From: SABY01 sp964523795
GTDB lineage: Bacteria > Bacteroidota > Bacteroidia > Bacteroidales > 4484-276
NCBI GenBank assembly: GCA_964523795.1
Contig: CAZGAO010000141.1
Span: 1 to 9,515 of the forward strand
Direction: 5' to 3'
DNA: 9,515 nucleotides
Part shown: positions 1-5,712 of the stretch, in pieces
Layout: each line of letters begins with the position of its first letter
Numbering within the stretch: position 1 is the stretch's first letter
Made by a program: the position numbers and the translations under genes
The notes under the pieces: generated by a model
What the model saw: only the letters and a program-made list of their open reading frames with translations
Databases searched by the model: none
Told to the model about the DNA's origin: nothing

Positions 1-10
1 CTGTTTTTGA

Positions 11-739
11 TCAAATTACCTGTAAATCTGCGTAATACAAGATCTCCACCCCAAACAATTTATTGAATCCCGTATATTGGCACAAGGCCAAACGCGAGCG
101 ATCGCCCGAAGCAGCAAAAGTAGTAGCCGTACCGTCAAACTCGGTTTCCCACAAAGGCACCTCATTGCCAACTTGGTAGGCGGCCACTACACATCGACCA
201 GCACCCCCAAGCAAATTCCCAACGATAAAAACCATCGTTCCGTCCTCGCTAAGCTTAGCACCAACAATGGATGCAACAGTAACTTTTTCCCATACAAGGA
301 TTTGTGATGCTGACGAAAAAACCTGTACCACGCTGTCGAAAGCCGTTGCCATGTAAGCACCATCGGGAGTCATATCTATGGGATATTCCCATTCAGTAGG
401 AACCGGATACTCCCATTGGGCTGTTGCCGAATTGCTGTAAAGCGAAACCCGCTCGTTGTTGAGCCACCACGAATTAAAGGTATATCCCGAGCTACCCGAG
501 ACCACAACTTTAGAACCAATAGCGGCCGGATCGGTGAACTGCCAGTTGATTTCAGCAGCTCTGGATGAACCGCTAATTTGTGTAGCTTCATTTATTTCGA
601 CCGGATTTTCGCTTTGAATCGTTTCGATGGAATAACCAGCATCCTTATCGGTAAAAGTTTTCTGTAAGGTATAATCCTGAGCTATGGCAAAAAAAGTAGC
701 CATTATGAAAAAGACAGAGAGAGAAACTAATTTTTTCAT
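11..739 (-). CDS. Exported beta-propeller-like protein, short and possibly truncated
   Basis: A 242-aa protein with a clear N-terminal signal peptide: Lys2-Lys3, a hydrophobic stretch to about residue 19, and probable cleavage after the Ala near residue 20. The mature part has features of WD40/PQQ-like propellers from Bacteroidetes, including a 'WWLNNERVSLYS' segment, a 'PIDMTPDGAYMATA' blade motif and a second 'LSEDGTMVFIVG' blade motif. No catalytic residues are visible, so the function is unknown. It starts 6 bp after the stop of the 646-aa gene, so the two are probably cotranscribed. It is odd in ending at the window edge without the remaining blades or a T9SS sorting tail. Removing one T near position 13-16 would let the frame read on as V-I-D-Q-K-Q to the edge, so a frameshift or a degraded C-terminus is possible. 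I am confident it is a real secreted gene but unsure whether it is intact. Confidence 0.7.
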   Translation of the reverse strand: MKKLVSLSVFFIMATFFAIAQDYTLQKTFTDKDAGYSIETIQSENPVEINEATQISGSSRAAEINWQFTDPAAIGSKVVVSGSSGYTFNSWWLNNERVSLYSNSATAQWEYPVPTEWEYPIDMTPDGAYMATAFDSVVQVFSSASQILVWEKVTVASIVGAKLSEDGTMVFIVGNLLGGAGRCVVAAYQVGNEVPLWETEFDGTATTFAASGDRSRLALCQYTGFNKLFGVEILYYADLQVI

Positions 740-745
740 ACCCCT

Positions 746-2686
746 TTATTTTTTAATAAATTTACCAGTAACTATTTGTTCATCATATACAATATTATAA
801 ATATATACGCCAGGTGCCAATTGTGATACATCGATACCTGAGGCTTCATTGCCAATCGCTGAACTTTGATTGAGGAGCACTTGGCCTTGCATATTTTTAA
901 TTTCAATCGTGCAATTTTCTGAACCATTAACAAAAAGAACATCGGAAACCGGGTTGGGATAAACCGCGTTTTCAGAACTGGCATTGCCTGCTATTCCGCT
1001 TACCACATCGGTGGGCTGGAGATAAAAATTATAGGCCATATTTTGATTTTCTTCTACCACTACATCGCTCAATTCGATGCTTTGGTAGCCGCTTGCTGAG
1101 CACGAAACGGTATATGTCCCCACAGGAATCATAAAGCTGTAATGCGAGCCGAAGGGTGTTTGTATGGTTTGGTGATCATCATCGGCATTAGTGGCAGTAA
1201 TGGTAGCCATGTCGATGCCAAGATTGGTAGTTGCATCTCTTACAAAGCCCAGCATTTTACCTTCACCACCAGCCTGAACTCCCAGGCTGCCATCGGGATT
1301 AATATTTTGCGCATAGATATCGCGATTGCCATTGCGCTCGTCACCCCAAACAGCAACCCATTGCCCCGCATTTACGGGCGACAGGGCGCGGTGTAGCTTT
1401 TGGCTTTGAGCCGTGCTCATATCAATAAACTCATCCTGCCAACCATAGTTTCCATCGGAATCCAGCATCACGGCCTGAACTTTAGCATCCACCGAGTTTC
1501 CAAATTCAAAAGCCCCATACACACATATTGCCTTATCCATATAGCCATAAGCCATGGGCAGGCTGTAATCATTGCCACCAAGCGGTATCAGCATCTTCCC
1601 GTTGTCGGTCCACTGGCGATTGCCCTGCATATCGAACTTCTGCGCATAAAGGCCGCGATCATTTTGATTTAAATCCTGCTCGCTAAAGAAAACTACAATC
1701 TCGTTGGTTTCGGGCAAAAAGGCTGGCGAAGAATACATGTGATTACGCTCTTGTGAAGTAGAAACCGCAACCCCGTTGGCAGGCATCGACAGGCTTCCAT
1801 CTGCATTTATGTGCTGCACCCATGCGTTGAAGTGTGTGCCAATATCGTTGCCATACCACGAAAACACCAGACCATTGGCGTTGTCCTCGCGTATATGCAA
1901 ATAAACAACGGCTCCTCCACCTGTCGGAGCATAAATCTCGCTGGCGGTAGCCCACATAAAACTGCCATCGGTATCCAGTTTTTGTACATAAAGCCCACGA
2001 TTGGGAGCCCAAAATGGGCCGGTTTCCTTATGCCAGATCAAATAGGCGTAATCATCGCCGGCAGGGCGCAGATAAGGAGCAGTATATTGAATACCGGCTT
2101 CGCTAAGCACTATGCCCTCGCCCCAGAGTAAATCGCCTGCGGGAGAGACTTTTTGTAGATGAACCTCATTATTGTCGCCCTGACTTTGCCAGGCAAAAAT
2201 TGCATTGCCCGCTTCGGTGGCACATACTTTTGGTGAAGGCTCGAAATTTTCGTTGTCAGAGAGCATAATGCCCTCATCGCCCCACATCATGTCGCCAGCC
2301 GGCGAAACCCGATAGCCCACCGGATTGTTATTAACATCCCTTATATCCTGAAATGTTACAATAGCATAGTTTTCCGGATCTACAGTTAAATCATAATCGG
2401 TTATCCAGGTCATTTGTGGCTCATCGCTGATAAGCAAGCCATTGTCCTCCCATTGGGCATTTCCATCGGCATCCAAATATTGAAGCCGCACATTATAATT
2501 GCTGCTTTCGTTGGAAAACCACGAAACATACATACTCCCATCGGAGCATATCGCGATTTTTGGGGTGGCCTGCTCACCGGTTAAATCGGAGAGCTGGGTA
2601 TTCTCAAGTGGATTAGAAGTAAACTGCGCAAAGCCTGATAAGGCAAGGCAAAAGATAATTGCAATGGTAAATGTTACTTGTCTCAT
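746..2686 (-). CDS. Secreted repeat protein with CarboxypepD_reg-like domain and T9SS sorting tail
   Basis: A 646-aa exported protein. Residues 1-20 are a signal peptide (hydrophobic core, cleavage near 'GFAQ'). Residues about 45-470 hold eight repeats spaced 53-58 residues apart, each with an (L/S)-x-x-D/A-G-x-x-x-W-like core: LDADGNAQW (71), SPAGDMMW (128), SPAGDLLW (181), LDTDGSFMW (238), INADGSL (293), FDMQGNRQW (351), LDSDGNYGW (408), INPDGSLG (462). This periodicity suggests a beta-propeller. Residues about 478-557 ('GFVRDATT', 'VPVGTYTVSCSASGY'-like) form a carboxypeptidase-regulatory-like beta sandwich. Residues about 574-646 form a Por/T9SS C-terminal sorting domain ('VYPNPVSD', 'LAPGVYIYNI', ending GKFIKK). 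Export across the outer membrane and surface attachment or release by the type IX system are inferred from that tail. The binding partner and function are unknown. It heads a minus-strand pair with the 242-aa gene. Confidence 0.88.
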   Translation of the reverse strand: MRQVTFTIAIIFCLALSGFAQFTSNPLENTQLSDLTGEQATPKIAICSDGSMYVSWFSNESSNYNVRLQYLDADGNAQWEDNGLLISDEPQMTWITDYDLTVDPENYAIVTFQDIRDVNNNPVGYRVSPAGDMMWGDEGIMLSDNENFEPSPKVCATEAGNAIFAWQSQGDNNEVHLQKVSPAGDLLWGEGIVLSEAGIQYTAPYLRPAGDDYAYLIWHKETGPFWAPNRGLYVQKLDTDGSFMWATASEIYAPTGGGAVVYLHIREDNANGLVFSWYGNDIGTHFNAWVQHINADGSLSMPANGVAVSTSQERNHMYSSPAFLPETNEIVVFFSEQDLNQNDRGLYAQKFDMQGNRQWTDNGKMLIPLGGNDYSLPMAYGYMDKAICVYGAFEFGNSVDAKVQAVMLDSDGNYGWQDEFIDMSTAQSQKLHRALSPVNAGQWVAVWGDERNGNRDIYAQNINPDGSLGVQAGGEGKMLGFVRDATTNLGIDMATITATNADDDHQTIQTPFGSHYSFMIPVGTYTVSCSASGYQSIELSDVVVEENQNMAYNFYLQPTDVVSGIAGNASSENAVYPNPVSDVLFVNGSENCTIEIKNMQGQVLLNQSSAIGNEASGIDVSQLAPGVYIYNIVYDEQIVTGKFIKK

Positions 2687-2862
2687 AATCTATAATTTTA
2701 AATGTATCAATTAGGTTTGATGCTGTGAAAGTAGTAAAAAAATTATATAGGCAATAAAATGACAAAAAAAATGGAGCAATTAAAACCCAAATTTGGTTGT
2801 GGTAAAATATGTTTCTTTGCACCCTGGTACGATGAATTAAAAACTAAAAGTTTAATATACAA
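2687..2862. promoter_or_regulatory. Divergent intergenic region between the secreted pair and the selenium cluster
   Basis: A 176-bp AT-rich gap between two divergently transcribed units, so it must hold both promoters. For the plus strand, TATGTTTC at 2808-2815 and TTTCTTTG at 2812-2819 are one-mismatch matches to TAnnTTTG, but neither has a well-spaced TTTG upstream. No convincing inverted repeat, riboswitch fold or Shine-Dalgarno is seen before the yedF ATG. The leader just upstream is A/T-rich (taatatacaa), as is usual in Bacteroidetes. Confidence 0.45.
2738..2766 (-). promoter_or_regulatory. Possible Bacteroidetes-type promoter for the secreted-protein pair
   Basis: On the minus strand, TTTG (2766-2763), a 17-bp spacer and TAATTTTT (2745-2738) resemble the Bacteroidetes sigma-ABfr pattern of a -33 TTTG and a -7 TAnnTTTG, with the last base mismatched. 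It lies about 50 bp upstream of the 646-aa start codon. The region is AT-rich, so chance matches are likely and the call is tentative. Confidence 0.3.
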
Positions 2863-3471
2863 ATGAAAACCATTGATGTAAAAGGCAAGCAATGTCCTAT
2901 GCCACTTATCGAAACCAAGAAAGCACTGAAAGAAAGCGGCGAAAACGAAAATTTTAAAATACTGATCGATAATCCCACTTCAGCTAAGAATGTTAGCCAT
3001 TTTTTGAATGATAATCAGATTTCATTTTCAGAAACCAAAAACGGGGATATCATCGAAATAATCGTAAATAACGAAGGCAAAAATCTGGATGAAGTCGATG
3101 AAACCGCTTATTGCGCTGTTGAAATCCCGTCCTCCGAAAATTATGTGGTGCTGATGGCCAAAGACCGCCTGGGCCAAGGCTCGGATGAATTGGGTGAAGC
3201 CCTTGCCGGTGCGATGATCAACACACTAAAAGCCATTGAACCACTGCCCACAAAAATCATTTTTATGAACTCAGGCATCAACCTGGTGGTGAAGGGTTCG
3301 CTCGTGCTGGATAATCTTAAATACCTGCAGGACAAAGGCGTTGAAATAATCGTTTGCGGAACCTGCCTCGATTATTTTGGTAAGATGGACGAGCTTGTGG
3401 TTGGCAGGGTTTCCAATATGCTCGACATTGTGCAAAGCATGAAAGATGCCCAAAAAGTTTTAAGTTTTTAA
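2863..3471 (+). CDS. yedF: YedF-type selenium-metabolism protein (TusA-like + DsrE-like)
   Basis: A 202-aa protein with two domains. Residues 1-70 are a TusA/SirA-like fold with the signature C-P-M-P (Cys11 to Pro14) after 'DVKGKQ'; this cysteine carries the persulfide in sulfurtransferases. Residues about 92-202 are a DsrE/DsrF-like domain with 'LGQGSDELGEALAGAMI' near the front and 'CGTCLDYFG' (Cys165, Cys168) near the end. This architecture matches the family described as sulfurtransferase-like selenium metabolism protein YedF, which is usually found next to selD. The exact biochemical role is not settled; it may carry sulfur or selenium to SelD or SelU, which is inference. It is the first gene of the plus-strand cluster, with its stop 3 bp before the selD ATG, so the two are almost certainly cotranscribed and perhaps translationally coupled. 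Length and both cysteine sites look intact. Confidence 0.92.
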   Translation: MKTIDVKGKQCPMPLIETKKALKESGENENFKILIDNPTSAKNVSHFLNDNQISFSETKNGDIIEIIVNNEGKNLDEVDETAYCAVEIPSSENYVVLMAKDRLGQGSDELGEALAGAMINTLKAIEPLPTKIIFMNSGINLVVKGSLVLDNLKYLQDKGVEIIVCGTCLDYFGKMDELVVGRVSNMLDIVQSMKDAQKVLSF

Positions 3472-3474
3472 TCC

Positions 3475-4509
3475 ATGAAATTCGATCTTTTAAAACTGGT
3501 TGACCAGGGCGGATGCTCTGCGAAATTGCCCGCAGCCGAACTGGAAAAAGCATTGTCGGGGCTTCCAAAAATATCCCATCCCAATTTACTGGTGGATATC
3601 GAAACCCACGATGATGGCGGCGTTTACAAAATCAACGATGATTATGCCCTGATTCAAACTACCGACTTTTTCCCGCCGGTTTGTTCCGATCCTTACGACT
3701 TTGGGCAGGTGGCTGCCGCCAACGCGCTCAGCGATATTTATGCCATGGGCGGGCAGGCACTCACCGCGATGAATCTGGTACTTTTCCCCGAAAATGAGTC
3801 TTTGGATATTCTTAAGGAAATATTGCTTGGCGGGCAGAATAAGGTAAGCGAAGCAGGAGCGGTGATGATGGGCGGACACACCATTACCGATGACATCCCA
3901 AAATATGGTTTGGCTGTAACAGGCTGGGTGCATCCCGAAAGGATAATCACCAATAATGCTGCAAAACCCGGTGATGTGCTTATCCTCACCAAAAAAATTG
4001 GTACCGGAATCATTATCTCGGCCTGGAAAAATGGCCTTATCGATGAAGTACTTTACCGCCAGGCTGTGGATAGTATGAAATTGCTTAACATGCACGGTGC
4101 TACCCTAATGCAAAAATATGGGGTGAGATGTGCCACCGATGTTACCGGTTTTGGGCTGGCGGGTCATGCTGCGAAAATGGCCAAAGGAAGCAAAGTTTCC
4201 CTGCATTTCGATACGGCAAAAATTCCCGTTTTCGACCAGGTGATCGATCTGATAGAGATGGGCGTAATTCCCGGAGCCTCCTTCCGAAACAAAGAGTTTG
4301 CCGGCCCAGATTGCAACTTTGATGAAAGCCTGGATTACAACCACAAGATTATGCTTTTTGATGCACAAACATCGGGTGGTTTGCTCATCTGTGTCGAGCA
4401 ATCGAAAGCAAATAATGCACTTGCAGAATTAATAGAAAATGGCTACCCGAATTCGGCCATCATTGGAGAAGTGAGCGAATTGGGCGAAAAGTATGTTTAC
4501 GTCAGGTAA
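3475..4509 (+). CDS. selD: Selenide, water dikinase (selenophosphate synthase), stand-alone copy
   Basis: A 344-aa cytoplasmic enzyme of normal SelD length (AIRS/PurM-like ATP-binding fold). SelD makes selenophosphate, AMP and phosphate from selenide, ATP and water. The N-terminal mobile loop reads G-G-C-S-A-K, giving active-site Cys14 and Lys17 with the same spacing as Cys17/Lys20 of E. coli SelD; the second cysteine of the E. coli loop is Ala16 here. Other family motifs present: H-D-D (45-47), DFFPPV (64-69), NALSDIYAMGG (83-93), GGHT (133-136), ATDVTGFGLAGH (220-231) and DAQTSGGLL (296-304). In 'HDDGGVY' two glycines replace the usual two alanines after the metal-binding aspartates. The active residue is a TGC codon, so this is a Cys form, not a Sec form. 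It lies 3 bp after yedF and upstream of selU, and is one of two SelD domains in the cluster. Confidence 0.95.
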   Translation: MKFDLLKLVDQGGCSAKLPAAELEKALSGLPKISHPNLLVDIETHDDGGVYKINDDYALIQTTDFFPPVCSDPYDFGQVAAANALSDIYAMGGQALTAMNLVLFPENESLDILKEILLGGQNKVSEAGAVMMGGHTITDDIPKYGLAVTGWVHPERIITNNAAKPGDVLILTKKIGTGIIISAWKNGLIDEVLYRQAVDSMKLLNMHGATLMQKYGVRCATDVTGFGLAGHAAKMAKGSKVSLHFDTAKIPVFDQVIDLIEMGVIPGASFRNKEFAGPDCNFDESLDYNHKIMLFDAQTSGGLLICVEQSKANNALAELIENGYPNSAIIGEVSELGEKYVYVR

Positions 4510-4551
4510 GGCGGGATTATTTAGAGCGACCAATTAAACCAATACGAAACC

Positions 4552-4575
4552 TCCCGTATGAACGCATGGGCGGGA
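4552..4575 (+). other. Hairpin in the selD-selU intergenic region
   Basis: TCCCGTATG (4552-4560), loop AACG, then CATG (4565-4568), a GG bulge and CGGGA (4571-4575) can form nine pairs: five Watson-Crick pairs at the base, then three Watson-Crick and one G-T wobble. It is not followed by a T-run, so it does not look like an intrinsic terminator. It sits in the only sizeable gap inside the selenium cluster (118 bp to the first possible selU ATG, 169 bp to the preferred one). It could be an mRNA processing or stabilising element, or a leftover repeat. The pairing is seen in the sequence; any function is a guess. Confidence 0.35.
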
Positions 4576-4678
4576 CAGGCTATACTGAGTTGTGGAGAGC
4601 TTTGGAAAACCGAGTTGAGCCTAATAAATGTCTATTACGCCTAAAAATGTAATTTTGCGGGCTTTCAAACAAAAATCC

Positions 4679-5710
4679 ATGATCGAAAAATTAAATAGCA
4701 AAGACTTTCTCGACAGTGCTGACTCACCTATCATCGATGTACGCTCTCCTGCAGAATTTGAACAAGGGCATATCCCAGGAGCTTTCAATATCCCCTTATT
4801 CACAAACGAGGAAAGAGCCGAGGTAGGGATTTTATACAAGCAATCGGGCAGGCAGGGCGCAATTTTCAAAGGCCTCGACCTGGTAGGCTCAAAAATGTCA
4901 GGCTTTCTGCGTGAGGCTATTCGTCTGTCGCCAGAGCGAAAACTGAGGGTTCATTGCTGGCGTGGAGGGATGCGCTCCGAAAGTATGGCCTGGCTGTTTT
5001 CGATGAGCGGATTCCAGATACAAATGCTCGCAGGCGGCTACAAAGCCTTTCGCCACTACATAAGAGAACAATTGGAAAGCAATGCGAAATATGTGGTGCT
5101 CTCAGGAAGAACGGGTTCGGGAAAAACAGAAGTTTTGCAGGAGCTTATTAAAATGGACGCTCAGGTAATCGACCTCGAAGGCCTGGCACATCACAAAGGC
5201 TCGTCCTTTGGCGCACTTGGCGAAGAGCCTCAACCCTCATCCGAGCAATTCGAAAACGACCTCTATGAAGTTTGGAAAACCATGGATCTGTCGCGGCCAA
5301 TCTGGCTCGAAGATGAAAGCCGCTTTATCGGTAAGGTTTCTATCCCCGAACCCTTGTTTGTGAAAATGCGAAATTGCCCGGTGATACGAATGGAAATGCC
5401 GGCAGAACTAAGGGTGAAAAGATTGGTGGAAGATTATGCCAATTACCCCAAAGAAGGGCTGATTGCCGCAACAGAAAGGATTACACGCAAGCTGGGCGGC
5501 CAACATGCAGTTACAGCTATCGAGGCCATCAAAAATAATGATTTCAAAACAGCCATCGAAATTGTGCTTTTTTATTATGACAAAACCTACAATTACGGGG
5601 TAAGCAAAAGGGATCCCGATAAAGTTTTCCCAATAGATGTAAATACCGCAAATGCAAGAATGAACGCTGAAAATATCCTTTCGTTTATAAAAACACATGC
5701 AATTATTTAA
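4679..5710 (+). CDS. selU: tRNA 2-selenouridine synthase (SelU/MnmH)
   Basis: This enzyme converts 5-substituted 2-thiouridine at tRNA position 34 (Lys, Glu, Gln tRNAs) to 2-selenouridine using selenophosphate, through a geranylated intermediate. Numbered from an upstream ATG at 4628, residues about 20-145 are a rhodanese domain ('SPIIDVRSPAEFEQGHIPGA', catalytic loop C110-W-R-G-G-M-R-S117) and about 150-360 a P-loop domain with Walker A G-R-T-G-S-G-K-T (160-167), then 'DLEGLAHHKGSSFG' and 'WLEDESRFIG' as in family members. The ATG at 4679 is preferred because it puts the start about as far from 'D-S/T-P-I-I-D-V-R' as in E. coli SelU, and the 17 extra residues from 4628 have no family look. 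That gives 343 aa, near the usual length of about 350-365. There is no clear Shine-Dalgarno at either start. The stop is 2 bp from the ATG of the fusion gene. Confidence 0.93.
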   Translation: MIEKLNSKDFLDSADSPIIDVRSPAEFEQGHIPGAFNIPLFTNEERAEVGILYKQSGRQGAIFKGLDLVGSKMSGFLREAIRLSPERKLRVHCWRGGMRSESMAWLFSMSGFQIQMLAGGYKAFRHYIREQLESNAKYVVLSGRTGSGKTEVLQELIKMDAQVIDLEGLAHHKGSSFGALGEEPQPSSEQFENDLYEVWKTMDLSRPIWLEDESRFIGKVSIPEPLFVKMRNCPVIRMEMPAELRVKRLVEDYANYPKEGLIAATERITRKLGGQHAVTAIEAIKNNDFKTAIEIVLFYYDKTYNYGVSKRDPDKVFPIDVNTANARMNAENILSFIKTHAII

Positions 5711-5712
5711 TT

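Noticed and set aside
3586..4095. A 169-codon minus-strand open frame inside selD
   Set aside because: It lies wholly inside a strongly supported SelD gene, has no recognisable domain and is explained as an antisense shadow.
4541..4600. Resemblance of the selD-selU hairpin, with its 3'-side two-base bulge, to group II intron domain V
   Set aside because: It lacks the AGC catalytic triad, the GNRA tetraloop and the long lower stem, and there is no intron-encoded reverse transcriptase or boundary sequence nearby.
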